Source: a bacterium
GTDB lineage: Bacteria > Patescibacteriota > Saccharimonadia > Saccharimonadales > UBA4665
Length of the DNA: 43,613 nucleotides
Assembly (NCBI GenBank): GCA_021833065.1
Contig: JAKBGO010000005.1
Location: forward strand, 1-43,613
Direction: 5' to 3'
Positions 35,379 through 43,613 of the stretch are shown here, piece after piece. Under the pieces are notes generated by a model. It was not told the origin of the DNA. It made no database searches and saw nothing but the letters and a program-made list of their open reading frames with translations. Every line of letters begins with the position of its first letter. Position 1 is the first letter of the stretch. The position numbers and the translations under genes were made by a program.

Positions 35379-37301
35379 TTATACTTTAATATCTAGTATA
35401 GTATTAATTAACTCTGCATGGCTCCAGACCAAAGGATCAACACTTATTGGTTGGTTGTTGTGTGGATTTCTTTGTTCACTTAGTGTCCCCCCTGGCGATT
35501 TGTAATTACAGACCCACTCAATAATCTGCTTGGATTTATCAGCTTGGCCTAGTGAATTATATATTTGAGCCAACCATAAACTAGTCATAATCCAAGGGTT
35601 TCCTGGAGTTCTTGCATCTATTTTAAAATAATTATCGTTAAAGTAACGTATTACACCTTTACTTTCGTTTTTGTATACTAATTTATCTTCAACTGACTTT
35701 AGAGTGTTTAAAAATTTATCATCTTTTAAATCTGTACCTCCAAATAAATATATTCCATATAGCGACGACATATCGAGGGTTGTGTCATATTCAAATAATT
35801 TTTTTTCCGGATTAAATACAAATCCTTTAATATAGTAGTTTAGTTTATCATCATAAAGACGGTGTAAGTTATCTTTAATGGTGTTTGCTGCGTTAATCCA
35901 ATTCTCAATATACTGAGTGTCGTTTACCGATTTTGCTAGACTTGCTGCCGAATATAGTGCTGACATTACCAGCACAGAAGTGTAAGTAGTAGTTAGATAT
36001 TTTTCTTCCCAGAGATCATAGCTTGCGTGGGGTAAGCCGGTATTGATATCGATATAAGAGGACATGAAATTAGCTGCAGGTTCGACTAATTTTTTGAAAT
36101 AAAAATTTACCAGATCTATGTCGTTTGATTCTTTGAAGTATTGTTCTAAGATGTATACTACAATAGCTGTTTCGTCCTCTTGAATTGTGAGCCTCTGTCG
36201 TCCATTAAGCAGTTCAGAATGCCAAGTACTACCAACTGATTTATCTGGCTGATATTTATGCATTAAATAGCCGTCGGGAGTTATAACTTCAGAGCAAAAT
36301 TTAAAGAAATTTTTAGCTTCATCGAAATATTTTAATCTTATCAGGGGCCATATAGAGTACGAAGCATCTCTGGTCCAACAATATGCATAGTAATCTCTTC
36401 CATAATTAAAAATCGATGAGTCACCGCTTGCGATGATAGTGCCGTTGGCGTTGCAGTGAGCCTTAATTGTTAAAATACCTCTTTTAACTTCTTCTGCATA
36501 CGGTAGAGTCGATATGATAGAGTTATCTGCCCACCTTTTCCAATGATTTGATACGTAGCTTAATCGGTCTATCATTGATGTCATCATGTAATAGTCGTTC
36601 AGTTTACGCCCCTCATATATGTTCTCAACTGCTATCACCCAGTAGTCTATGGAAATAACTGTATTGGCAGGGAAATTTTTCTTAAATCTTATTGTGCTAT
36701 CAACTGACGAATGTTCGACTGGGTTGTTGGATAACTCGCCGTCCTCGGCATCCTTATACGTCCCTAATTTACCTTCTATATGGTAGTTTCCGACTGAATA
36801 TTGATCAAAGCTTTTTCCGTCGTCGAATTTACCATTAATAATCAACGATACCTTTCCACGATAATCATAGATATAGTTTTTATCCGGAACATATAAAACA
36901 GTATCACCTCGTCCTTCTGCTGATATCCTGAAAACCTGATGCATAAATACTCTAATTTCCCGGGTTTCGTCAGATAAATTATGAACGTCTATATGTCTAA
37001 TGAAGCTATTGAAATCACAATCCACATAATCGCTGAAGACAAGTTTTAATTTTAGTTCTTGGTTTTCCATTGTAATGTTGCTGACTAAACTGCCCTCAGT
37101 ATAGGCGAGATTGATTACCCAATCACCATCGTTTACCCAACTGAAACGGTTATCGACATAAACACCTATCTTGTGATGTAAACTGCGGGCCGTTGTTAAA
37201 TTATCTTGTCCGACATAGGGATAATAGAAATCATTAACTAGACCGTATCTATCGAGCCCTACAAAAAGCTGGTTATTACCTAGTACAATTGGTCGAGACA
37301 T
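35379..37301 (-). CDS. GH15 glucoamylase-like glycoside hydrolase
   Basis: GH15 enzymes release glucose from the ends of alpha-glucans (glucoamylase, glucodextranase) or cleave trehalose. The 640-aa protein has an N-terminal beta-sandwich domain (about 1-260) and a C-terminal (alpha/alpha)6 catalytic domain. YYAYCWTRDASYSIWPL matches the family substrate-binding region. Likely catalytic glutamates are in YDLWEEK and GGTLSEQRNP. No signal peptide is seen, so it should act in the cytoplasm. It is the last gene of the GT4-GH57-GH15 operon, 2 nt after GH57. Exact substrate is inferred from context. Confidence 0.9.
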   Translation of the reverse strand: MSRPIVLGNNQLFVGLDRYGLVNDFYYPYVGQDNLTTARSLHHKIGVYVDNRFSWVNDGDWVINLAYTEGSLVSNITMENQELKLKLVFSDYVDCDFNSFIRHIDVHNLSDETREIRVFMHQVFRISAEGRGDTVLYVPDKNYIYDYRGKVSLIINGKFDDGKSFDQYSVGNYHIEGKLGTYKDAEDGELSNNPVEHSSVDSTIRFKKNFPANTVISIDYWVIAVENIYEGRKLNDYYMMTSMIDRLSYVSNHWKRWADNSIISTLPYAEEVKRGILTIKAHCNANGTIIASGDSSIFNYGRDYYAYCWTRDASYSIWPLIRLKYFDEAKNFFKFCSEVITPDGYLMHKYQPDKSVGSTWHSELLNGRQRLTIQEDETAIVVYILEQYFKESNDIDLVNFYFKKLVEPAANFMSSYIDINTGLPHASYDLWEEKYLTTTYTSVLVMSALYSAASLAKSVNDTQYIENWINAANTIKDNLHRLYDDKLNYYIKGFVFNPEKKLFEYDTTLDMSSLYGIYLFGGTDLKDDKFLNTLKSVEDKLVYKNESKGVIRYFNDNYFKIDARTPGNPWIMTSLWLAQIYNSLGQADKSKQIIEWVCNYKSPGGTLSEQRNPHNNQPISVDPLVWSHAELINTILDIKV

Positions 37302-37303
37302 TT

Positions 37304-38515
37304 TTAAGACAAGAAACCTAATTTTATTAAACGTAACCGAAGATCCTGGAAACTGTTCATAAAATTAGTGTATGCCTCATAAGGCGTATCATAGGCGCTG
37401 AAATAGGCGTGTATATCACCGTCATTAAACCATTTTGTGCACATATAGTAGAAGTGGTCAGATGTTTGTAGCTTTCTCCAGTCATTAATCAATTCTTGAT
37501 CAGATGAGTTTAGAATATCTTTTTCTAAAAAGTAGAGGCTATTAATAGCATTAACTTGCATACTATTACCCAACCATGCCGATAAATCTCGCTCTGTATC
37601 TGCCCAAGTGACAGTGTAGGGCATATCAATTACATCTTTAACATCGTATTCATCAATAGCTTCTGAAATCGTTTTAAAATCATGACCACTTGTCTTTAAC
37701 CATTCCTTTGGTAAGTGTTCTAGGAAATCAAAAATACCTGAATGTTCCCATTGGTGTTCTCCGAAAGTTTCGTAGTCCATAAAAAGATTAATATTAGTTG
37801 CGTTTTGGTCTTCTGACATCCAATGAGAAAATTTATCTGCTGTAAGCGGCCATTCTGACCAATTATGGTCGCCGAATCTGAAGGCGATGTCATCTGACAG
37901 TTTATAATTTTTCATTAATAGTTTTATGTTCGAAGTATTGATTGGTTTGTAAACGTAATTAGGGCTTCTCCATCCTAAAATAGGATCCCACCCTTCCGCT
38001 AAAATTCCATCATAACCGTGTTCGTCTGCCCACATGGCAAGTTCATTATTGTAAGCTAGCTCTGTATTTCTTAAAACTTTTGGAGATTGATTGAATAACC
38101 TCTGGACGATTTTTTTATGTTGATCAATCTGTCTCTCAAATTCGTCCCTAGAATAAAAGAAAGCTAAACTGTGGTAATATGTTTCGCCAACTATCTCAAC
38201 TTTCCCAGTGGCAACCAAATCCTGAAAAGATTTAAGGGCTTCAGGATGCCACATTTCTAGTTGTTCTAGTACAGTTCCTGATATAGACATGCTTAATCTG
38301 AATTCAGGATTTTCATTTATTATCTGCATTAATTTTGCATTAGTAGGTAGATAGGATTTTTCGGCGACTTTATGTATTATCTTTTCGTTATTAGTGTCAT
38401 TGTCAGCCCTAGAATTGAAATAATTGTGATCGTTTTCAATGTCAAATACGGTATAATGCTTAACCCTAAAAGGTTGATGTACGTGTAGATATAGAACTAT
38501 TGATTTATTATTCAT
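37304..38515 (-). CDS. GH57 alpha-amylase-like or glucan-modifying enzyme
   Basis: GH57 enzymes hydrolyse or transfer alpha-1,4-glucan. The 403-aa protein carries the five family regions: HVHQP (11-15), GKVEIVGETYYHS (about 104), the nucleophile Glu152 in RNTELAYNN, the acid/base Asp247 in FMDYETFGEH, and a WADTERDLSAWLGN region. No signal peptide is seen. It resembles the archaeal-type cytoplasmic GH57 amylases that occur beside a glycogen synthase and GH15. Amylase versus branching activity cannot be decided from sequence. Confidence 0.92.
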   Translation of the reverse strand: MNNKSIVLYLHVHQPFRVKHYTVFDIENDHNYFNSRADNDTNNEKIIHKVAEKSYLPTNAKLMQIINENPEFRLSMSISGTVLEQLEMWHPEALKSFQDLVATGKVEIVGETYYHSLAFFYSRDEFERQIDQHKKIVQRLFNQSPKVLRNTELAYNNELAMWADEHGYDGILAEGWDPILGWRSPNYVYKPINTSNIKLLMKNYKLSDDIAFRFGDHNWSEWPLTADKFSHWMSEDQNATNINLFMDYETFGEHQWEHSGIFDFLEHLPKEWLKTSGHDFKTISEAIDEYDVKDVIDMPYTVTWADTERDLSAWLGNSMQVNAINSLYFLEKDILNSSDQELINDWRKLQTSDHFYYMCTKWFNDGDIHAYFSAYDTPYEAYTNFMNSFQDLRLRLIKLGFLS

Positions 38516-38517
38516 GA

Positions 38518-39717
38518 CTAAGCTACCGCGTGCTCCTTGTATAGATTATGCACTTGTGTGGCCGAATCATTCCAGGATAAGTTGTGAAACTCAATTTTAG
38601 CATTGTTCAAAAGTTCATCGTGAAGATCAGGGTATCTTATGACCGCACTTATCTGGTTTGCCATTTCATTAATGTCCCAAAAGTCTACTTTCAAAAAATT
38701 TTTAATTACTTCAGCCGCTCCCGATTGCTTAGAAATTAAAGCCGGTGAGTTGTATCCAATCGCTTCCAGAGCAGTTATTCCAAAAGGTTCTGAAACAGAG
38801 GGCATGACAAATAAATCACCGATAGAAAAAGCATCACGGTAGTTTTTACCCCGTTGAAAATCTGCAAATATAACATTTTGACCTATATTTAGATATGCTG
38901 CTAAATCTAGTAATTCTCTATACTGTTCACCGCTTCCTACAATAAAGAGAAGTGTTTTAGGGTTCTTTTCTAGTACGAGCTTGAATGCATGAAGTAGATT
39001 TGGTAAACCTTTTTGAATAGTTAAACGTCCGATGCTCGTCACTATTTTATAGCCATATTCTTTATATTTGCTTAGTCCCTTATAAATATTTTCCTGTAAA
39101 TCGTCGTAAAACTCATAGGGATTTATTTTATTATGCACAACTTCAATTCTGTCAGCGGGGACCTGGTAATCCTCAATTATTTTGTTTTTAGTGTAATTTG
39201 AAACAGCTATTATTCTATCGGCCATGTTGAGCGCGTTATATTCTATCTCCATGACCATGGGATTTCCTCGGTGATTACCGGATCTATCTGATTCTATAGA
39301 ATGAACATGTAGGATTAGAGGTATGTTTCTCTTTTGTTTAACTCTCAGTGCAGCTTTGAAGGTCAACCAATCGTGAGCGTGCAGTATATCAAAAGATAAA
39401 TCTTCAACTAATCGTGATACGGCATTTTCAAATATTTCTTGTTGATCGAAAATATTCAACCATTTGACATTGCCTTGGTCATCTATATAGCTAAAACTAT
39501 CATAGGCTATTCCGGATTTCTTTAAAGATTTAAAGCTCTGGTTTATAGCCGGAGTTATTTTCATGAAGTTAATGTTATGGTCGGCATTATAGGGGAGTAT
39601 GAATTCTATATCTATATTTCCGTTTTCTGAAAGAGCCTTGCAGAGATTATATGATGCAACGCCTAAACCACCACTGTTGTACGGAGGCAATTCCCACCCT
39701 AGCATTAATACTTTCAT
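38518..39717 (-). CDS. GT-B glycosyltransferase, glycogen synthase-like (GT4)
   Basis: This GT-B enzyme likely makes alpha-glucan from nucleotide sugars. The N-terminal domain has MLGWELPPYNSGGLGVASYN and LHAHDWLTFKAALRVKQK. The C-terminal domain has the donor-site region SVSEPFGITALEAIGYNSPAL with the E-x7-E motif. I use the ATG at 39717 because homologous proteins begin at MKVLMLGWE. The track start at 39732 is a GTG five codons upstream, with no better support. It opens the GT4-GH57-GH15 operon, which suggests intracellular glycogen or maltodextrin turnover. Confidence 0.88.
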   Translation of the reverse strand: MKVLMLGWELPPYNSGGLGVASYNLCKALSENGNIDIEFILPYNADHNINFMKITPAINQSFKSLKKSGIAYDSFSYIDDQGNVKWLNIFDQQEIFENAVSRLVEDLSFDILHAHDWLTFKAALRVKQKRNIPLILHVHSIESDRSGNHRGNPMVMEIEYNALNMADRIIAVSNYTKNKIIEDYQVPADRIEVVHNKINPYEFYDDLQENIYKGLSKYKEYGYKIVTSIGRLTIQKGLPNLLHAFKLVLEKNPKTLLFIVGSGEQYRELLDLAAYLNIGQNVIFADFQRGKNYRDAFSIGDLFVMPSVSEPFGITALEAIGYNSPALISKQSGAAEVIKNFLKVDFWDINEMANQISAVIRYPDLHDELLNNAKIEFHNLSWNDSATQVHNLYKEHAVA

Positions 39718-39804
39718 TGCCGATTTTCTCACTTTTTTATTATTTTAGTTACATTCTAGTATTTTTAATCAGTAAACACAAGCGATATAGTCACAATTTA
39801 TTGA

Positions 39805-40482
39805 CTATTTTATTTGAATCGGGTTATCTGTGTATAAACCGCTAATCCCTAGATTATAAAGTCTTTGTTTTTCCTCTAAAGTATTAACTGTGTAGCAGTA
39901 AATTTCAATAGAATTCATGGAAGAGTATTTAATAATTCTGGAATTGATAAATTTTCTGTTAATAACTATTAACTTTGGATGTTTATTAGTGTATTTTAAT
40001 CTTAATCTTACAAAAATATTCAGAATATAGGCAGTTGAAATACGGTTGCTCGTTGTGATCTTGTTAATCTCAGAGATTATTCTTGAAGAAATTAGCAACT
40101 TCGGTTTAAAATTGCTGTTTTCATTTAAAAAATCAATAAGAAACTCGTTTAGTAAAGATGATATTCCGGGTTGTTTAATCTCAATATTAATAACCTCTAA
40201 ATCTTTTAATGATTTGAGTGAATTTTCAAGAGTCGGTATCTTGTGGTTGTCGAATATTTTGACTTTAGAAACATCGGAATATCTAGCCTTAGATATTTCA
40301 ATATTCTCATCTGAAATTCTCTTAGTATCTTTATCATGAATTACTACTAAAACATTATCTTTAGTTTTCCTGATATCCAATTCTACATTTTTTATTCCGT
40401 TTCGATATAGTTTTGAAAAAGCATAGAGAGTGTTTTCCGGATCTTTAGGGTTCAACTTACCTCGATGCGAAAAAACTATCAT
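39805..40482 (-). CDS. Glycerophosphodiester phosphodiesterase
   Basis: GDPD enzymes split glycerophosphodiesters such as glycerophosphocholine into glycerol-3-phosphate and an alcohol. The 225-aa protein begins FSHRGKLNPKDPENTLYAF, carrying the catalytic HRG and PENT motifs. NVELDIRKTKDNVLVVIHD contains the metal-binding ExD and second catalytic His. The C-terminal half ends with YNLGISGLYTDNP. No signal peptide is seen. It overlaps the PIG-L gene by 4 nt (ATGA) and ends the operon. Confidence 0.93.
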   Translation of the reverse strand: MIVFSHRGKLNPKDPENTLYAFSKLYRNGIKNVELDIRKTKDNVLVVIHDKDTKRISDENIEISKARYSDVSKVKIFDNHKIPTLENSLKSLKDLEVINIEIKQPGISSLLNEFLIDFLNENSNFKPKLLISSRIISEINKITTSNRISTAYILNIFVRLRLKYTNKHPKLIVINRKFINSRIIKYSSMNSIEIYCYTVNTLEEKQRLYNLGISGLYTDNPIQIK

Positions 40483-41177
40483 TTATTTTCCTCGGGGGAG
40501 AAGTAAACCTCATTAGTAAAATATTTTGGGTTAGATAACCTTCCTAGTGAAGTTAAGTTGGTCATAAAAAATTGACTCTTGTAGATTCGCATCGTCTTAA
40601 ATTTTTCTATAGACTGTTTTTTTTGTAAAAACTTAATATCGAATTTGAAATCTGTTCCTGATAATGACTTTAATTGTGCAAGTTCGTTGTTGAAGCTTTG
40701 TTTTGAGGTATTCATATATGGTAAATCTGCATAAAATATTACGTTGTACCCATCTCTTAGAAAATCTATGCAAATATTTCTAACTAGTCTATGATCAGGG
40801 TGAATATATGATTCGGACATTGCCAGAGGGGCGTAAATTGTTGAGGTTGTCTTATTTGATAACTTAGTTAATTGGTTTTTTAGTACATCGGTTTCAACAT
40901 CAACTTTGTATTGATTATCAACAAAATCGAGATTTATTGAGTCTAATCCAAGTTTTTTTATTACTTCATCGTTTTCTATGTTTCTTAATTTCATCGTTTC
41001 TTTTGGTCTTTTACCGGTACATAGAAAATCCCACAAGCTAAATCTGTTTTTATCCGGAAATCCGGTAAAGATTGTTATTAATTTAGTATTGTCGCCTGAA
41101 TCCAGTACACTGAATGAACTAAATACCGCATCGTCAAAATGAGGCGATAATACTATATTGGTATTTTTGTTTAACAT
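40479..41177 (-). CDS. PIG-L/LmbE-family deacetylase
   Basis: PIG-L enzymes remove an acetyl group from N-acetylglucosamine units of small or lipid-linked sugars, using zinc. The 232-aa sequence shows the metal motif SPHFDDAVFS (PHxDD) and the later YIHPDHRLVRN histidine. The substrate is not known. It sits between the DUF2779 nuclease gene (2 nt upstream) and GDPD (4-nt overlap), so all three are probably cotranscribed. It keeps intact zinc ligands, showing that the cell can still use zinc. Confidence 0.9.
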   Translation of the reverse strand: MLNKNTNIVLSPHFDDAVFSSFSVLDSGDNTKLITIFTGFPDKNRFSLWDFLCTGKRPKETMKLRNIENDEVIKKLGLDSINLDFVDNQYKVDVETDVLKNQLTKLSNKTTSTIYAPLAMSESYIHPDHRLVRNICIDFLRDGYNVIFYADLPYMNTSKQSFNNELAQLKSLSGTDFKFDIKFLQKKQSIEKFKTMRIYKSQFFMTNLTSLGRLSNPKYFTNEVYFSPEENK

Positions 41178-41179
41178 TT

Positions 41180-42664
41180 TTATTTGTATAAGTTTTTAAG
41201 AAATTCATAAATCTTAACCATAGCAAATGTATCTAGAGCGCAATATTCCAATAGATTGTTTAAGATTTGTTCTTTTTCTTCTATTTTTTTATTTTTAAAT
41301 ATTAGGTCCATCCAAATTCTTTGAGCAGATCCGCCGTCTGAAATTTCTAAGTCCGAATGATTTAATTCAGGTACCAATACCGGGAGAACTTTCTTAATAG
41401 ACGCACTGCCATGAAATCTGTAGTCAATATAAAATCCGTCAGAAAAAGGAATCATTAAATCATCTATTCTCTCATTTATTTTATATAATTTATTCTTATA
41501 TTCAGGGTTTAGCTTGGCTAGTAAATTATTGCATTTTTTTTCGAATGACATGTTCCATGTTAAAATCGTTCCTTTATCGCCTATGTATTCAATCAGTTTT
41601 TCTGTAAGAGGTAGAGTTGGATTAGAGTTGTTATCGTGAAGATACGAGAATTCTTCTAGGTTACCATTATCTGATGATAATTTATGTAAAGAAAACTGAA
41701 ATGGAATCTGAGTATATGGACTAGTTCCGTCAAAGTATGGAACGCCACTCATTAGTGTTTCATAATCCAAAAAATATAAAGGATATTCAATATTAGCTAA
41801 GAACTGTTTTATCAACTCACGGTTTATTATGGGTTTTTTTACTTTAAATGCACTAAGTTGTCTGAATTGTTTAGGATTATAAATAATGTTATGATCGATT
41901 TCCGAAAGTTTTTGTACGCCAATATCTTCGAGTTTTTTTGTTAACTTCGCATCAATGTGAGTTAAATTGAATATAGAATCTTCTTTCAAATCAAAATTGT
42001 AACGGTAAATTTTCATCCAATCGTCAAACGAACCAAGACGACAATAAGACGGCGATAGAACGGGACATGATTTTTGAGACATAGTTTTAATAGCCTTTTT
42101 GGTGTATTTTTCTGTAACATCTTTTAAATCATCGACATCATTTGTTATATCTACAACTGAAGTAATCTTTTTGGGATCAATTTCACCCTTTTTAACAAAA
42201 CGATTATTGACATGTACGAGACCGATCTTTTCAACCTTATATCCGTTATATTCAATCAACTGTTTTTGAAATGCTAAGTCGTAATGATGTTCGATTTTTA
42301 CTTTTGTAGAAGATTTAATCTCATAAAGATGGACAACGTCATTCTCTTTAAATTGAACAACATCACATATACATGCTAAGTTCTCGAATTCAAATTTTGC
42401 TTGAAGCAGTGTCTTGTGTCCGTTTTTTATAGCGTTTTTAGTCTTTTCGGCAAGTGCCATGTATCCTTCATATCCGGAAAAAGATAACTTACGGGCATTA
42501 TCGAATATTTTTTCAGCTATTGCCTCAAACTCGTGACCACCTTCAAATTTTGCTAAAGTTTGTTCATCTTCAGGGGGAAGCCTATTCGGACTATTCTTTT
42601 TTAACCACAACCACGCCGGGTGTTTTAAAAAAAGCATGTAATCGGACTTTGAGAGTTGTTGCAT
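41180..42664 (-). CDS. DUF2779-family dual nuclease-like protein
   Basis: The 494-aa protein matches DUF2779. The N-terminal half carries a Cas4/RecB-like PD-(D/E)xK fold: CDVVQF, then YEIKSSTKV and QKQLIEYNGY, where Asp, Glu and Lys form the metal site. The C-terminal half looks like a DnaQ/DEDD 3'-5' exonuclease: LDYETLMSG (DxE) and YCALDTFAMVKI. Cysteines in SCPVLSPSYCRLG could bind metal or an Fe-S cluster. The biological role is unknown. The ATG lies 8 nt after a perfect -10, so the mRNA is predicted leaderless. It opens a three-gene operon with PIG-L and GDPD. Confidence 0.82.
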   Translation of the reverse strand: MQQLSKSDYMLFLKHPAWLWLKKNSPNRLPPEDEQTLAKFEGGHEFEAIAEKIFDNARKLSFSGYEGYMALAEKTKNAIKNGHKTLLQAKFEFENLACICDVVQFKENDVVHLYEIKSSTKVKIEHHYDLAFQKQLIEYNGYKVEKIGLVHVNNRFVKKGEIDPKKITSVVDITNDVDDLKDVTEKYTKKAIKTMSQKSCPVLSPSYCRLGSFDDWMKIYRYNFDLKEDSIFNLTHIDAKLTKKLEDIGVQKLSEIDHNIIYNPKQFRQLSAFKVKKPIINRELIKQFLANIEYPLYFLDYETLMSGVPYFDGTSPYTQIPFQFSLHKLSSDNGNLEEFSYLHDNNSNPTLPLTEKLIEYIGDKGTILTWNMSFEKKCNNLLAKLNPEYKNKLYKINERIDDLMIPFSDGFYIDYRFHGSASIKKVLPVLVPELNHSDLEISDGGSAQRIWMDLIFKNKKIEEKEQILNNLLEYCALDTFAMVKIYEFLKNLYK

Positions 42665-42672
42665 CTAATATT

Positions 42673-42678
42673 ATTATA
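42673..42678 (-). promoter_or_regulatory. -10 box of the DUF2779 operon, predicted leaderless
   Basis: TATAAT on the minus strand (42678-42673) leaves 8 nt to the ATG at 42664, the normal distance for transcription to start at the codon. No Shine-Dalgarno is present. The same intergenic region serves the divergent YdcF gene. Confidence 0.6.
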
Positions 42679-42802
42679 TATTATCCTCACTGGATTTTTG
42701 CTTTTATATTTATGTTTCGATCCGATTAGTAAAATTAATTTATAATGTTCCTTTGTTTATTTAAAAATTCAAATGTGTAATAATTTGATCATCCAATAGA
42801 AC

Positions 42803-43492
42803 ATGTTAATGTTTACTATGACTATTATAAATTCCGCTACAAATCTCTGGTCATTTTTAAAATTGGATCAACATGTTCATAAGTCTGATTTAATATTAGT
42901 TTTGGGAAATAGCGATATCCGAACGATGGATAGAGCTGTTGAATTGTATAAAGCTAATCTTGGTAAAAACATTATTATAACCGGCGGCTTGGGTAGAATT
43001 AGCTCCAATTTATTCAATAAACCAGAATCAATAGTATTTAGAAATCTGGCGCTTAAAGGAGGGGTGGATAAATCTGATATATTAGTTGAATCTGATTCTA
43101 CTAATACCTTTGATAACTTCAGATTTACAAAAAAACTGATCGAAGAGAAAAATTTGAATGTAAATTCTATCATTTTAGTAACCAAGCCCTATATGGAAAA
43201 ACGTGCCTACTTAATGGCTAAAACATTATTAGATGTAGATAATCTTGCGGTTACGTCACCGAATTTAAATTATAAAAATTACCCAAACGAAGTTTTTTCA
43301 AAAGAATTTGTTATTAATATGTTGGTTGGAGAAGTCCAAAGGCTAATCCTATACTCATCTAGAAAAGAAATCGAACAAACTGATATACCAACTGAAGTTT
43401 TAAAATCTTATAAATTTTTATTAATGCAAGGATTCGATAAACAATTAATATTAAACAATTCTTTACCAACTTTTAATGATGTCAAATACTAG
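42803..43492 (+). CDS. YdcF-like (DUF218) protein
   Basis: The DUF218/YdcF fold is found in proteins linked to envelope polymer metabolism and vancomycin tolerance, but the reaction is unresolved. The 229-aa protein has DLILVLGNSDIRTMDRAVELYK, KNIIITGGLGR and ESDSTNTFDNFRFTKKLI, the typical pattern of this Rossmann-like domain. It lacks the N-terminal membrane segment common in ElyC/SanA. The start is uncertain: ATGs at 42803, 42809 and 42818 are all in frame without a Shine-Dalgarno. It is divergent from the DUF2779 operon. Confidence 0.85.
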   Translation: MLMFTMTIINSATNLWSFLKLDQHVHKSDLILVLGNSDIRTMDRAVELYKANLGKNIIITGGLGRISSNLFNKPESIVFRNLALKGGVDKSDILVESDSTNTFDNFRFTKKLIEEKNLNVNSIILVTKPYMEKRAYLMAKTLLDVDNLAVTSPNLNYKNYPNEVFSKEFVINMLVGEVQRLILYSSRKEIEQTDIPTEVLKSYKFLLMQGFDKQLILNNSLPTFNDVKY

Positions 43493-43504
43493 GTTGATGT
43501 TATT

Positions 43505-43580
43505 TGGCAGGGGAGACAGGGATCGAACCTGCGACTTTCGGTTTTGGAGACCGATACTCTACCAGCTGAGTTACTCCCCT
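43505..43580 (-). tRNA. tRNA-Trp (CCA anticodon)
   Basis: On the minus strand the acceptor AGGGGAG pairs with CTCCCCT, followed by discriminator G and CCA. The anticodon loop CTCCAAA has stem TCGGT/ACCGA and anticodon CCA. The T-loop TTCGATC is normal. It reads only UGG, which agrees with UGA being a stop here. Confidence 0.97.
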
Positions 43581-43613
43581 ATTGTTCAGCTACAACTATT
43601 TATTGTACATTTG

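Noticed and set aside
1-43613. CRISPR arrays, insertion sequences, phage genes
   Set aside because: No regularly spaced repeats, transposase motifs or terminal inverted repeats were seen.

Overview
The window is an AT-rich bacterial chromosome segment that looks like a Candidate Phyla Radiation genome, most probably Candidatus Saccharibacteria (TM7). Evidence: a compact S10-spc-alpha ribosomal super-operon with no rpmD (L30) between rpsE and rplO, no adk or map between secY and infA, very tight gene packing, and a GT4/GH57/GH15 alpha-glucan block. TGA is used as a true stop (pseudouridine-to-delta' region gene at 34022, PIG-L gene at 40479), which argues against the UGA-recoded Gracilibacteria and Absconditabacteria. 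The phylum assignment is an inference.

Layout. 1-57: 3' end of tRNA-Leu. 223-3499: hisS, tig and clpP, with a perfect CIRCE (HrcA operator) on the clpP promoter. 3500-4177: an unrecognised minus-strand gene. 4253-11867: rpoB-rpoC behind a strong promoter and a roughly 170-nt structured leader. 11997-16309: rpsL, rpsG, fusA, tuf. 16438-31226: rpsJ through rpsI (S10, spc and alpha clusters plus rplM-rpsI), with extra promoters before rpsJ, rplC and infA. 31260-34698: trpS, an RluA-family pseudouridine synthase, a DNA polymerase III delta'-like ATPase and a TPR protein. 34736-34995: tRNA-Thr(UGU), tRNA-Tyr(GUA), tRNA-Thr(GGU). 35050-35137: a candidate small RNA with its own promoter and terminator. 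35173-35376: rpmG. 35379-42664, all minus strand: two operons, GT4-GH57-GH15 and DUF2779 nuclease-PIG-L deacetylase-GDPD. 42803-43492: a YdcF/DUF218 protein. 43505-43580: tRNA-Trp, minus strand.

How it fits together. Most of the window is the gene-expression core: RNA polymerase alpha, beta and beta', elongation factors, IF-1, 29 ribosomal proteins, two aminoacyl-tRNA synthetases, SecY, trigger factor and ClpP. The minus-strand block adds alpha-glucan synthesis and breakdown, and small envelope- or scavenging-type hydrolases.

Main observations. (1) Structural zinc ligands are missing from RpoC (both sites), S4, S14, L33, L36 and delta'. (2) EF-G carries NKIN in place of NKxD in the G4 motif, with a divergent G5. 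(3) The RpoC trigger-loop histidine is arginine. (4) Many first genes of operons look leaderless, with the start codon 7-11 nt after the -10 box and no Shine-Dalgarno, whereas internal genes have Shine-Dalgarno sequences and TAATG overlaps. (5) A self-contained small-RNA candidate lies at 35050-35137. (6) An attenuator or RBS-masking leader precedes rpoBC.
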